From: Streptomyces sp. CG 926 | GTDB taxonomy: Bacteria; Actinomycetota; Actinomycetes; Streptomycetales; Streptomycetaceae | DNA length: 64,000 nucleotides | Direction of reading: 5' to 3' | Assembly (NCBI RefSeq): GCF_003148825.1 | Contig: NZ_QGGZ01000001.1 | Location: forward strand, 558,001-622,000 | Shown here: one piece after another, positions 42,723-51,311 of the stretch | Numbering within the stretch: position 1 is the stretch's first letter | How the letters are laid out: each line of letters begins with the position of its first letter | The notes under the pieces: generated by a model | What the model saw: only the letters and a program-made list of their open reading frames with translations | Told to the model about the DNA's origin: nothing | Databases searched by the model: none | Made by a program: the position numbers and the translations under genes

Positions 42723-44503
42723 TCTGGCTGCGCGTCAGCACGCTGTTCTGGCGGCTCAGCCCGCTGCGGGTGTCCGCCTTCACCGGCGTCTCCCTCCTCC
42801 TCGCCCTCATACCGGCCGCGCAGATCGGGCTGGTCGCCGCCGCCGTGCAGGGTGTGGCCGACGCCGTCACCGGCGACCGGGACGCCGGACGGGCCGCGCT
42901 CATGGCGGGCGCCGCCCTTCTCGGGGTGAGCCTCGCCAGCCATGTCCTGGGCACCTTCCTGCAGTACCTCGACACCCTCCTGCGGCTCGAACTCACCGCT
43001 CGCATCGGCGAGTGGGTGATGCGCAAGGGCACCATGCTCGACCTCCAGCAGTACGAGGACGCCGAGGTCTACGACCAGATGCAGCGCGCCTTCCAGGAGA
43101 GCAGCGGAGGCCGCGTCTACCAGGTCTTCACCCAGCTCCTGGAGGTCGCGAGGGAGTTGGTCACCCTGGTGACCGTCAGCGTGGTGCTGTTCTCCTGGAG
43201 CCCCTGGATCGCCCTGGTGATCCTGCTCTCGCCCATGCCGTCGGTCGTCTCGTACATGCTCTTCAGCCACAGGGCGTACGAGATCGAGTACGACCGGACG
43301 GCCGACCGGCGACGCGCGTACTACTACCAACACCTCGCCACCACCGACCACTCCTACAAGGAGGTCCGTCTCTTCCAGCTCGGCCCGCACCTGGTGGACC
43401 TCTACACCCGGCTCATCCGCACCTTCTTCGACGTCGACCGCCGCCTCGCCCGCAAGCAGTCCGTGCTCGGCGGCGTCCTCGGTCTCCTCAGCGTCGCCGC
43501 CTCCTCCGGCGCGGTGCTCTGGGCGATCCACACCACCACCCACGCCGGGCAGGTCGGCCAGCTCGCCGGCTACCTCCAGGCCGTCGGTTCGGTCCAGGTC
43601 TCCGCCCACGGCATGCTGCTCGGCGTCGCCGCTCTCTACAAGGACAGCCTGTTCCTCGGCAATCTCTTCGACTTCTTCGCCCTGCCCGAGCGCCGGATCA
43701 AGGGCGGCACCCGCCGGTTCCCGCAGACGCTCCGCAAAGGCATCGAGTTCCGCGACGTCCGCTTCGTCTACCCCGGCACCGGCCGCGTCGTCCTGGACGG
43801 CGTCAGCTTCACCCTGCCCGCGGGCGAATGCATCGCGCTGGTGGGACAGAACGGCTCCGGCAAGACGACGCTGGTCAAGCTGCTCACCCGGCTCTACGAG
43901 CCGACGAGCGGCCAGATCTTCGTCGACGACGTCCCGATCGAGGAGTACGACCTCGACGACCTGCAACGCCACATCGGCGTCATCTTCCAGGACTTCATCC
44001 GCTACGAGCTGCCCGTCCGCGACAACATCGGCTTCGGCAGTGTCCAGGACCGCGAGGACACCGGGCGCGTCGCCGAGGCGGCACGGGCCGCCGGCGCCGA
44101 CGGGTTCGTCGAGGCGCTGCCCCGTGGCTACGACACGACACTCGGCCGCCACTTCGAGGACGGCCACCAGCTGTCCGGCGGCCAGTGGCAGAAGATCGCC
44201 CTGAGCCGGGCCTTCATGCGCCGCGCTCCCGTCGTCGTCCTCGACGAGCCGACGGCCTCCATCGACGCGGAGGCGGAGGCGGAGATCTTCGGCCGGCTCA
44301 AGGACGTCGCCCGCGGCGCCACTTCCCTGGTCATCGCCCACCGCTTCGCCACGGTCCGGATGGCCGACCGGATCGTCGTCCTGGAGGACGGCAAGGTCAT
44401 CGAGAACGGTGTGCACCAAGACCTCCTGAGGGCCGACGGCGTCTACGCCCGGCTCTTCCGTATCCAGGCTTCGGGCTACCTGACCGAAGCCGCGTCCCCC
44501 TGA
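42719..44503 (+). CDS. ABC transporter, fused permease-ATPase (lanthipeptide export)
   Basis: The protein has 594 aa. About six membrane helices lie in residues 15-320 (VSAFTGVSLLLALIPAAQIG, LVTLVTVSVVLFSW, SWSPWIALVILLSPMPSVVS). The ATPase has Walker A GQNGSGKTT, signature LSGGQWQKIALSRAF, Walker B VVVLDEPTASID and the H-loop VIAHRFAT. The polar YEDAEVYDQMQRAFQES after the second helix is typical of actinobacterial LanT-like exporters. There is no C39 protease domain, so it does not cut the leader. ATG 42719 overlaps the LanB stop. Confidence 0.88.
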   Translation: MIWLRVSTLFWRLSPLRVSAFTGVSLLLALIPAAQIGLVAAAVQGVADAVTGDRDAGRAALMAGAALLGVSLASHVLGTFLQYLDTLLRLELTARIGEWVMRKGTMLDLQQYEDAEVYDQMQRAFQESSGGRVYQVFTQLLEVARELVTLVTVSVVLFSWSPWIALVILLSPMPSVVSYMLFSHRAYEIEYDRTADRRRAYYYQHLATTDHSYKEVRLFQLGPHLVDLYTRLIRTFFDVDRRLARKQSVLGGVLGLLSVAASSGAVLWAIHTTTHAGQVGQLAGYLQAVGSVQVSAHGMLLGVAALYKDSLFLGNLFDFFALPERRIKGGTRRFPQTLRKGIEFRDVRFVYPGTGRVVLDGVSFTLPAGECIALVGQNGSGKTTLVKLLTRLYEPTSGQIFVDDVPIEEYDLDDLQRHIGVIFQDFIRYELPVRDNIGFGSVQDREDTGRVAEAARAAGADGFVEALPRGYDTTLGRHFEDGHQLSGGQWQKIALSRAFMRRAPVVVLDEPTASIDAEAEAEIFGRLKDVARGATSLVIAHRFATVRMADRIVVLEDGKVIENGVHQDLLRADGVYARLFRIQASGYLTEAASP

Positions 44504-44513
44504 AGGCCGAGTG

Positions 44514-45494
44514 ATGCGCGTATCCGTCCTGTATCCCGCCATGCCGACGGACCCCCGGCACGTCGCCCCCTTCGCCGCGCTCGTCCGCGACGAAGGCGCG
44601 GACCGCCTCTGGCAGGGCCAGTCCCTCAGCGCCGACACCCAGCAGGTCTTCGCCTACCTGGCCGGCATGGGCTACCGCATCCCGGTCGGGACCAGTGTCG
44701 CCCTCATGCCGCTGCGACATCCGCTGGACGCGGCGATCCAGGCCCGCTCCCTGTCCGTCCTCACCGGCCACCGCACGACTTTCGGACTCGGTCCCGCGAC
44801 CCCCGACGTCGTCGCCGGACTGCACGGAAAGCCGTACGACAGCCAACGTGATGCCTGTGTGGAATACCTGACCGAGGTGCAGCGCCTGATCGGGGCCGAG
44901 GACGGGGTCGCCGGGCCCGGCATCGGCGCCTCCATCGCTCTGCCGGGCCTGTCACATCCGGGGGTGGAGACCGGACTCGCTGTGCTCCGGCCGACGCTCG
45001 CGCGGGCCGCGGGCCGGGTGGCGGACGCGGCGATCAGCTGGATGACCCCGCCCGGCTACGTCCGCGACACCCTGTTGCCCGCCATGGCGAAGGGCGCGGC
45101 CGAGTCGGGCCGCCCGGTGCCCCGCATGGTCACCGTCGTGCACGCCGGCGTCGACCGCCCCGGGCGCCACGCCTACCGGCTCGCCTTCGCGGCGGCCCAC
45201 GTCCACCTCGCCGGGCCGCACTACTGCGACATGCTGCGCCGCGCCGGCCTGCGCGTCCACCACAGCCGCCCGGGCCTCGGCGCCCGCGCCCTCGTCGACT
45301 CCGGAGTGTTCCTCTACGGCACGCCCGGGAGCATCGCCGCACAGCTGGCCGAATACGATCGGGCGGGGGTGGACGAAGTTGTCGTCAACGTCGCGGGCGT
45401 GTATTCCGAGCATGGCCGACCGGACGCCGTACGGGACCTCCAGGAGATCCTCGCGGCCTGCCGGGAAGCGACGAACCGACCCATGAACGGGTGA
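44514..45494 (+). CDS. Luciferase-like (LLM class) F420-type oxidoreductase, candidate LanJ_C
   Basis: This is a 326-aa TIM-barrel protein of the bacterial-luciferase superfamily. Supporting stretches are RIPVGTSVALMPLRHPLDAA, GHRTTFGLGPATPD, VADAAISWMTPPGYV and AQLAEYDRAGVDEVVVNVAG. Streptomyces members use F420H2 or FMNH2. In lanthipeptide clusters such enzymes (LanJ_C type) reduce dehydroalanine or dehydrobutyrine to D-amino acids. It sits 10 bp behind the ABC gene in the lanthipeptide operon, so that role is plausible here. ATG 44514 is used; GTG 44511 is directly adjacent. Confidence 0.8.
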   Translation: MRVSVLYPAMPTDPRHVAPFAALVRDEGADRLWQGQSLSADTQQVFAYLAGMGYRIPVGTSVALMPLRHPLDAAIQARSLSVLTGHRTTFGLGPATPDVVAGLHGKPYDSQRDACVEYLTEVQRLIGAEDGVAGPGIGASIALPGLSHPGVETGLAVLRPTLARAAGRVADAAISWMTPPGYVRDTLLPAMAKGAAESGRPVPRMVTVVHAGVDRPGRHAYRLAFAAAHVHLAGPHYCDMLRRAGLRVHHSRPGLGARALVDSGVFLYGTPGSIAAQLAEYDRAGVDEVVVNVAGVYSEHGRPDAVRDLQEILAACREATNRPMNG

Positions 45495-45553
45495 GAGAGG
45501 CCGGGGCACGACCGCGTGCCGTCCTCCCGCACGCGGTGAAGAGAGGCAGGACG

Positions 45554-46795
45554 GTGCCCGACGACATCGCCCGATGGCTGAACGAGCACGCCAACCCGTT
45601 GAGCACCCTGACCCCCGGCGCGCCGGCGGAGGACCTGAAACCCCTGGGCGAGGCACTGCGGGGGACACGGATCGTCGGGCTGGGGGAATCCACCCACGGC
45701 ACGGGCGAGTTCTTCCGGCTGAAGCACCGCATCGTGGAGTTCCTGGTCCGTGAGGAGGGGTTCACCACCCTCGCCATGGAGGCCAGCCAGTCCGCCGCCC
45801 GCGCGCTCGACGCGTACGTCCGGTACGGCACGGGCGCCCCCGAACGGCTCGTCGCCCGGCTGGGTTTCTGGACCTGGCGCACCCGAGAGATGGTCGACCT
45901 CGTCGAGTGGCTGCGCGCCCACAACCACGACCTGCCCGAAGAGCGCCGGGTCCGCTTCGTGGGAACGGACCCCCAGCTCTGCACCGACTCGGTTGAGGCC
46001 GTCGCCGCGTTTCTGCGCCGGACGGCGCCCGATCAGGCCGGGCGCATGGGCGCCCTGGACGTACTGGCCCGGGCCCGCCCGGGCTCGCTTCCGGACCCGG
46101 ACAAGGCCCTGATGCGGCGCGCCGAGGAGATCGCCGGCCTCGTCGCGGACCACGCCGGGCGGTCGGATACCCGCGACGACGCCGACGAGGCTCTGGAACA
46201 CGCGCGGATCCTGGTCCGCGCCGCCGACCTGGTGACCCGGCCCTTCGCCGCCTCGGTCGGCGAGGAGGGCGTGTTGGCCGCGCGGGACCGTTACATGGCC
46301 GCGGCCGTCGCACGGCTCGTGGACGACGATCCCGAGGCGCGCGTCATGGTCTGGGCGCACAACGGGCACATCGCGAAGGGCACGTACGGGGAAGGAGTGC
46401 CGGCCCTCGGCAGCCGTCTGCGCGAACGGTACGGCAACGCCTACTACGCGCTGGCCCTCCTCTTCGGCAAGGGCTCCTTCCTCGCCCGCCGTGGCAACGA
46501 CCTTCAGCGCCCGCCGGCGCGCCACCGCATCGGCACCGGCCTCCGCTCCCTGGAGGCCAGACTCACGCACGCCGTACCCGGCGACTACTACGCGGACCTC
46601 CGCGCCGCGGGTTCCTCCGCCGACGCCGAGCCCTGGCTGCACGCCCCGCACGCGCAGCGCAGCTTCGGCGCCAACGTCCAACGCTTCCTCTACCGCTTGA
46701 ACACCGCCCCGCTCATCCCGGCCGAGGACTACGACGGCATCGCGTTCGTAGCACGCTCGACCTGCTCCCACCTGCTGCCCCCGGCGGAGGACTGA
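45554..46795 (+). CDS. Erythromycin-esterase-like protein
   Basis: The protein has 413 aa. VGLGESTHGTGEFFRLKHRI carries the conserved E-x2-H of the erythromycin esterase (EreA/B) family, and MVWAHNGHIAKG the second conserved His. The family hydrolyses esters or lactones, but many members near biosynthetic clusters have other or unknown substrates. GTG 45554 is chosen because AGAGGCAGG precedes it; GTG 45491, overlapping the LLM stop, would add 21 residues. It is 59 bp behind the LLM gene and may be the last tailoring gene of the lanthipeptide operon. Confidence 0.75.
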   Translation: MPDDIARWLNEHANPLSTLTPGAPAEDLKPLGEALRGTRIVGLGESTHGTGEFFRLKHRIVEFLVREEGFTTLAMEASQSAARALDAYVRYGTGAPERLVARLGFWTWRTREMVDLVEWLRAHNHDLPEERRVRFVGTDPQLCTDSVEAVAAFLRRTAPDQAGRMGALDVLARARPGSLPDPDKALMRRAEEIAGLVADHAGRSDTRDDADEALEHARILVRAADLVTRPFAASVGEEGVLAARDRYMAAAVARLVDDDPEARVMVWAHNGHIAKGTYGEGVPALGSRLRERYGNAYYALALLFGKGSFLARRGNDLQRPPARHRIGTGLRSLEARLTHAVPGDYYADLRAAGSSADAEPWLHAPHAQRSFGANVQRFLYRLNTAPLIPAEDYDGIAFVARSTCSHLLPPAED

Positions 46796-46802
46796 GGTTC
46801 TC

Positions 46803-47336
46803 TCACGGCCACAGGTCGAGCGCGGCGTTCAGAGTGAGCTGCCACATCGGTTCGGCACCGGTGCCGAATGCCGCAGCGAGCCCGTACCCCACGGACGTGT
46901 CGTACGGGTCCCTGGCACGCTCGGACTCGCCCTCCGCCTCCCAGTCGGCCGACACGCGCCCGTCGCCGCTCGATGTGAAGACGCCGAGCAGCCGCTCGTC
47001 CCGCAGCAGCCTGCTGGTACCGAGGGTGTCCGGAACCAGAAGATAGCTGCACTCCCGCGCCGCTGAGACGACCTCGACCCGGTACGAGCGCCGGGTCAGG
47101 AATCCCTTGGACGGCCGCAGGGTCTCCTCTGCACCGTCGACGAGCAGAGTGAGGTGCTCGGGGTCGCGCGTCCCGATCGGCACGTGGCTCTGCGGCACTG
47201 TGTTCGGAGCCCGCCGGATGTCGACCGGCGGCAGACCGTCCCCGCTCACGACCAGTGTCCCGGCCTCGTGGTCGAGTTCGATCCTGACCGCGCCGAAGAG
47301 CGGATCGTCGGCGGGCACGTACGCGTACGGATTCAT
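46803..47336 (-). CDS. Hypothetical protein (177 aa)
   Basis: No family was recognised. It is predominantly beta-strand (AVRIELDHEAGTLVVSGDGL, FLTRRSYRVEVVSA, CSYLLVPDTLG), soluble, without signal peptide or membrane segment. ATG 47336 is preceded by AGGAGG at good spacing, which decides the start. It converges on the erythromycin-esterase-like gene with only 7 bp between the stops, so no terminator fits between them. Confidence 0.65.
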   Translation of the reverse strand: MNPYAYVPADDPLFGAVRIELDHEAGTLVVSGDGLPPVDIRRAPNTVPQSHVPIGTRDPEHLTLLVDGAEETLRPSKGFLTRRSYRVEVVSAARECSYLLVPDTLGTSRLLRDERLLGVFTSSGDGRVSADWEAEGESERARDPYDTSVGYGLAAAFGTGAEPMWQLTLNAALDLWP

Positions 47337-47736
47337 CGGGACCCTCGCCTCCTGTTCATCCTGGTGATCGTCTTCCGCCAGTCTCGTCCGGACGCCGAGG
47401 GCCGGTTCTTTTTCCGGCCAGAGGCGGGCCGGCGGGCAGGAGCGGCGCCACGGCCTGAGCGTCGGGAGCGCAGGGGTCGGGGCCGACGGTTGTTTCTCTG
47501 TGAACGAGCAGCCGTACCCAGCCACCAGGTACCGCCAGGCGAACGACGGCCACCTGCTCCTGCCTCGCTGCCACTACGTCGCACAGCCGGTCACGGCAGG
47601 GATCGCGGTCCCGACCAGCGGCGATCCGTCTTCAGAGGCAGCCGCGACCGGGGAGAATCCGGGGAGAACGAAGCCGCGTCGGGGAGCGGCTGGGGAGGAT
47701 CGGCCGCATGAACGGGCAGCACAGCGAAAGAGCTGC
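47337..47736. other. Intergenic stretch with a dispersed repeat, no gene
   Basis: These 400 bp contain the promoter and AGGAGG site of the 177-aa gene at the left, nothing recognisable in the middle, and the dispersed repeat at 47648-47732. The repeat lies immediately downstream of the CdiI-like gene's stop. Confidence 0.4.
47648..47732 (+). repeat. Dispersed doubled-GGGGAGAAT repeat, copy near the toxin locus
   Basis: The copy reads CCGGGGAGAATCCGGGGAGA, then ACGAAGCC, GGCTGGGGAGGATCGGCCG and ACGGGCAGCACAGCGAAAGA. It parallels the first 85 bp of copy B with few differences and stops short of the CdiI-like stop codon. It shows that the repeat is not confined to the corA island. Confidence 0.7.
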
Positions 47737-48408
47737 TCAGTTCGCGTAGTCGGGCCTGGCCGTCCCGAGATGCTCCGCCACCGTCCGGAGCCAGACTTCG
47801 ACCGAGAACGGGGCCGGCGGCTCGACTTCCATGCCGAGCTCGGCGACGCCGACGGCGTAGTCGTGCTCCTCCAGCCCCAGAGCCAGCAGTTCGTGGATCT
47901 CACCGACCAGCCGGGCGGTCAGCTGGGGGTCAACCGTCGCCCGGTAGTCACGGACCGCCGCATCGTGGTCGCCGAACTCGTCGGGCATGTCCTGCGAGAA
48001 CCAACCGCCGAGGAACTGTCCCAGCTCCCCGAAGCGGGCGTGCCATTCCCAGTGGGTCCCGGGCGCGACCGGTGGAGGCACGTCTCCGGACTCGATGCTG
48101 TGCTTGATGTGGTCGGCCATCTCGGACAGCCAGCTCTGCGTCCGGGACTCGGACAATCCGATGTCAGGTATCGAATAGAACTCGCCAAGGCGCAACCGCA
48201 AACTTCCCGGCGGATTCCGTGCGTACTCCCGGAGTTGTTGTTCGGCGACGGAGAGGGCCCAGGGCCGGGTGTGCCAGGTGTGCCGGAGGTACGCCCGAAG
48301 GGCCGGAGGCGCTGTGCCTGCTTCCGGACTGTCGGGTTCCTGTCCGACGAAGGCTGCGACGACGACGTCGAGTTCGCCGTACCGGCGGTCGAACTCAAGC
48401 GGCTTCAT
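47737..48408 (-). CDS. CdiI-like (contact-dependent inhibition) immunity protein
   Basis: The protein has 223 aa. Two related helical units end in the pattern seen in CdiI_2-type immunity proteins: REYARNPPGSLRLRLGEFYS and GELGQFLGGWFSQDMPDEFG. These bind and block RNase-type toxin tips. It lies 16 bp downstream of the orphan RNase A-like toxin tip and is co-oriented, so that tip is its probable partner. ATG 48408 is used; GTG 48414 would add two residues. Confidence 0.7.
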   Translation of the reverse strand: MKPLEFDRRYGELDVVVAAFVGQEPDSPEAGTAPPALRAYLRHTWHTRPWALSVAEQQLREYARNPPGSLRLRLGEFYSIPDIGLSESRTQSWLSEMADHIKHSIESGDVPPPVAPGTHWEWHARFGELGQFLGGWFSQDMPDEFGDHDAAVRDYRATVDPQLTARLVGEIHELLALGLEEHDYAVGVAELGMEVEPPAPFSVEVWLRTVAEHLGTARPDYAN

Positions 48409-48424
48409 GGGCACTGCGGCACCT

Positions 48425-48724
48425 TCAGAGGTAGATCGGGTAAGTGGCGTGCACGACGAAGCCGTGCGGACTCGACGCTTCACGCCTCAGCGTCACCCGC
48501 GCGGCCCGCACGTCGACGGGCTCACGACCGGCGAGCATCATCGCCTGCAGCAGCACGCGCCCGACGGCCTCCTCACGGGACGGCCAAGCGGCCTCGATGG
48601 TGAGCCTCGGTCGCGTGCCCTGGGCCAGCCAGCGATGTACGGCCTGCTCGTTGCGCGTGACGACCTGCTGGGTACACCACTGTGCGGTCGCGCGGTCGGG
48701 ATAAGTGGCAGAACGGGTACGCAC
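48425..48724 (-). CDS. Orphan RNase A-like toxin tip (partial module)
   Basis: The 99 aa match the second half of the bacterial RNase A-like toxin domain: SATYPDRATAQWCTQQVV, NEQAVHRWLA, then RVTLRREASSPHGFVVHATY. They align with the end of the full toxin encoded upstream (SAFGSLTDAQRYTQAAL, KIDNWLANN, VWVVLRPNP). The His-bearing SHVVDKHVGKT segment and all delivery domains are absent. Alone it is probably inactive, and it looks like a silent replacement cassette. It starts at GTG 48724, 9 bp after the previous stop. Confidence 0.65.
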   Translation of the reverse strand: MRTRSATYPDRATAQWCTQQVVTRNEQAVHRWLAQGTRPRLTIEAAWPSREEAVGRVLLQAMMLAGREPVDVRAARVTLRREASSPHGFVVHATYPIYL

Positions 48725-48733
48725 GGGAGATCC

Positions 48734-49291
48734 TCAGTCGATGGTGAAGCCCCAGAAGATGCCGACTTCCGTGGCGGAGACAGCGATTACACCACAATCC
48801 ATCACGTGGCTGGTGAAGCCCTCATAGGTACCCTCGCGACGGAACATATCGGCATGGGGATTCTCTCGCGCCGTCGCCGCATTGGTGAAGAACAGCGCGT
48901 CTTCTCCGAATCTTTCCAGGATCGTTCTCGCATGCGAGGTGAGCTCGGCCTCTCTCGCATCAAAATCCGGAATGTCCTCTGCTTGGAACCACTCACCCTG
49001 GAGCGTGACCAGGATTTGTTCGGCGCCCCTCCTGGACACGGGGAAGGCCGTGCTGAAGTCTCCTGGCGTGACAGCGCCGAACGGGCTGTCCGGGCCGGTG
49101 TCGCGATCGCCCCCGGTCGATGCCGCCGCAACCTTCGACCAGCCGCGCGGATCGTCCGTCCGCAGCTGCATGACGTCGAGGGCGTCCAGGCGCCAGTCAT
49201 CGCACCGCCGCGCCCCCACCGCCGCGAACATCTCCTCCCCGAAAAGAGCCCGCAGGGAACGGCTCCACGAGGTGGCGTCCATCCGAGTCAC
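48734..49291 (-). CDS. Hypothetical protein, putative immunity to the RNase A-like toxin
   Basis: The protein has 185 aa and no recognised family. It is acidic, soluble and mixed alpha/beta (ILVTLQGEWFQAEDIPDFDA, CGVIAVSATEVGIFWGFTID). It is the first gene after the full-length toxin, 28 bp downstream on the same strand, which is the standard place for the cognate immunity gene of a polymorphic toxin. GTG 49291 is used; ATG 49282 is possible. The function is inferred from position only. Confidence 0.5.
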   Translation of the reverse strand: MTRMDATSWSRSLRALFGEEMFAAVGARRCDDWRLDALDVMQLRTDDPRGWSKVAAASTGGDRDTGPDSPFGAVTPGDFSTAFPVSRRGAEQILVTLQGEWFQAEDIPDFDAREAELTSHARTILERFGEDALFFTNAATARENPHADMFRREGTYEGFTSHVMDCGVIAVSATEVGIFWGFTID

Positions 49292-49319
49292 GGCTTTACC
49301 TCAGTTCTCCACGTGCGCA

Positions 49320-50996
49320 CTACGGGTGCTGGGTCTTGTCGGTGGGCATGGAAGTGAGAACGACGAACGGCGGATGGCCCCCCGGATTGGGTCTCAGAAC
49401 GACCCATACATTGGTCACGTCACGGGCGGCGGTGTCGCCCCGGTCCCACGATCTTCCCACGACGTCGTTCGTCGTCAGGAGCAGTGAGCGCGACGAGTTG
49501 GGCCCAGGGTTATTTGCGAGCCAATTGTCGATCTTTCGCTGGTTGCCCGGTTCGTCCAGGGCCGCCTGAGTATACCGCTGCGCGTCCGTAAGGCTCCCGA
49601 ACGCCGAAACGGCCTCGGGACGAATTCCGGAAGGCCTGACGATCTGCTGGTCCCTCAGCCTTTGTTCCAGTTGCTCATCCGTCTTGCCCACATGTTTGTC
49701 CACCACATGGGACCCGAGAATGCCCTCCTGGTTCGCGAGGTCGATCGCATATTTGTGATTGCTTTCGTCGTCCCCCGCCACCGTGTACAGCGGATCGTTC
49801 TTGAAATCGGTCAGAGCTCGGGCGCCGAAGGACTCCGCCCGCGCCGACTCGGCCCGGAACGTGGGAGCACTGAGATACGCCTCATCCAGGGCTTCGTGCA
49901 GTTTGTTGAGCTCCGCGACCTGTCGGTGCACGCGGTTGTTGTACGCCTCGACCGCCGCGTTCATCGCCTCCTCGTCCACCTCGAGGGCGAAGCCGACCGC
50001 GAAACTTCTCCCCATCTTGAGGAGTCCCTTGCCGAAGCTCTTGACGTCCTTCATGTCCAGGCCGTCGCTTCTGTCGATGTGCGGCAGAGCCTTCATCACG
50101 GCTTCGTAGTAGAGCCTGCGAAGGTCGTCCCGCACATCCTTCGCGGCGGCCGCCACGGCACGCAGAGCGTCACTCATGACGTCACAGGTCTTGACCATCA
50201 CGTCCATGACCGGGTGGCTGCTGCCCTGACCGGGCTGCGCGGAGTCATGTTTCCACTCGTGGCCCTCGCGACTCTGGCCCCACGCGCTCGTACCCCAGAC
50301 AGCGCTGCAGAACTGCCGCATCGCGGCGTTCCACTCGCCGTTGGACCGATCGGTGTAGTTGTGCACGGCACTGCTGAGGTTTCCGTCCGTGGCGGTGACG
50401 GACATGCTCGCGTACACCCAGGCGATGGACATGTTGTCCAGGCCCTCATAGTCGGGCAACGGCATGATCTCGGCCGCCTTGCCCATGCGGTAGGCATCCT
50501 CCAGGAGGGGCCTGATGATCGCCAGGACTCCGGCCTCCAGCGCTTCCAGTGCCAACTGGAAGATGTCCTGACTCTGGTCCACATCCGCCCACTTGAGGTC
50601 CGTCACGGACCCGTAGTTGGGCGGCGTGTCGATCACGGTGGGCGGTGGCTGGGTCTGCGCCGGGGCGCCGGAGGGGTCCGTGGCGGCGTCCGCCGTCGCG
50701 TAGTTGTTCGCGGTCACGGCGAAGCCGACAGCAGCGCCTCCGACGCTCGCCACCGATTTGGCCCACACCTCGATGAAACGGTTGCCGACCTTTTTGTACG
50801 CGGTGGAGAACTCCCATGCGGCGGTTCCGTAGCCCCCGCAGTCCGGATATCGGCCGAGCTCGTCGAGGAGCTGATTGGCCCCCTTGTGCAGTCCGTCCTG
50901 GAGATGAGCGACGAAGCCCGCCAGCGCGTGCAGCGCCCTGGGGGTGACGTCGATGACTCCGTCCTTCATGGGCGGCGGAGGAACAGGCATGCCCAT
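49320..50996 (-). CDS. Type VII-secreted polymorphic toxin with C-terminal RNase A-like domain
   Basis: The protein has 558 aa. The N-terminal 200 residues are helical and WXG/LXG-like (LHALAGFVAHLQDGLHKGAN, then WEFSTAYKKVGNRFIEVWAK). A long helical middle includes VAELNKLHEALDEAYLSAP. The C-terminal 125 residues form a bacterial RNase A-like toxin: NQEGILGSHVVDKHVGKT with the catalytic-type His, then SLTDAQRYTQAALDEPG, KIDNWLANNP and WVVLRPNPGGHPPFVVLTS. ATG 50996 is preceded by GGGGAG and overlaps the WXG100 stop (TGATG). It probably leaves the cell by ESX/type VII and degrades RNA in competitors. The effect is inferred from the family. Confidence 0.8.
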   Translation of the reverse strand: MGMPVPPPPMKDGVIDVTPRALHALAGFVAHLQDGLHKGANQLLDELGRYPDCGGYGTAAWEFSTAYKKVGNRFIEVWAKSVASVGGAAVGFAVTANNYATADAATDPSGAPAQTQPPPTVIDTPPNYGSVTDLKWADVDQSQDIFQLALEALEAGVLAIIRPLLEDAYRMGKAAEIMPLPDYEGLDNMSIAWVYASMSVTATDGNLSSAVHNYTDRSNGEWNAAMRQFCSAVWGTSAWGQSREGHEWKHDSAQPGQGSSHPVMDVMVKTCDVMSDALRAVAAAAKDVRDDLRRLYYEAVMKALPHIDRSDGLDMKDVKSFGKGLLKMGRSFAVGFALEVDEEAMNAAVEAYNNRVHRQVAELNKLHEALDEAYLSAPTFRAESARAESFGARALTDFKNDPLYTVAGDDESNHKYAIDLANQEGILGSHVVDKHVGKTDEQLEQRLRDQQIVRPSGIRPEAVSAFGSLTDAQRYTQAALDEPGNQRKIDNWLANNPGPNSSRSLLLTTNDVVGRSWDRGDTAARDVTNVWVVLRPNPGGHPPFVVLTSMPTDKTQHP

Positions 50997-51301
50997 CAGG
51001 CCGCTCCCCATCCGCGCAGCACCGCGGCATGTGCCGCCGCGTAGTTGCTCTGACCGGTCGTCACGATGCTGTGAAGCCAGGCCTGTGTCGCCTGAAGGTC
51101 CCGTGCGGACCGATCCCACTCGTCCAGCCTGTCGATGAACGCCTCGCGTGCCTCGCCCTCCCAGGCGAGAACGACCTTCTCGACACGGTCGTGCATGGTC
51201 TGGACGTTCTCGTTGAGATCCTTGAGGATCTCCTCCAGCTGGCCGGAGAGCAGCCGCAGGGTGGCGAAGTCGACCGCTATGTTGCCGTCACTGTCAGTCA
51301 T
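50996..51301 (-). CDS. WXG100-family protein, type VII secretion partner (2)
   Basis: This is a 101-aa two-helix protein. The WXG turn is WEG in VEKVVLAWEGEAREAFIDRL, with two helices of about 40 residues each side, the usual ESAT-6/CFP-10 shape. ATG 51301 starts 10 bp after the first WXG100 gene, and the stop overlaps the toxin start. It probably forms a heterodimer with its neighbour to carry the toxin through a type VII apparatus, whose core genes are not in the window. Confidence 0.85.
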   Translation of the reverse strand: MTDSDGNIAVDFATLRLLSGQLEEILKDLNENVQTMHDRVEKVVLAWEGEAREAFIDRLDEWDRSARDLQATQAWLHSIVTTGQSNYAAAHAAVLRGWGAA

Positions 51302-51311
51302 GCGTCCCTCG

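Noticed and set aside
41125..44514. Long open frame overlapping LanB and the ABC transporter in another plus frame
   Set aside because: Arg/Pro/Ser-rich translation without motifs. It is a shadow of two well-supported genes.
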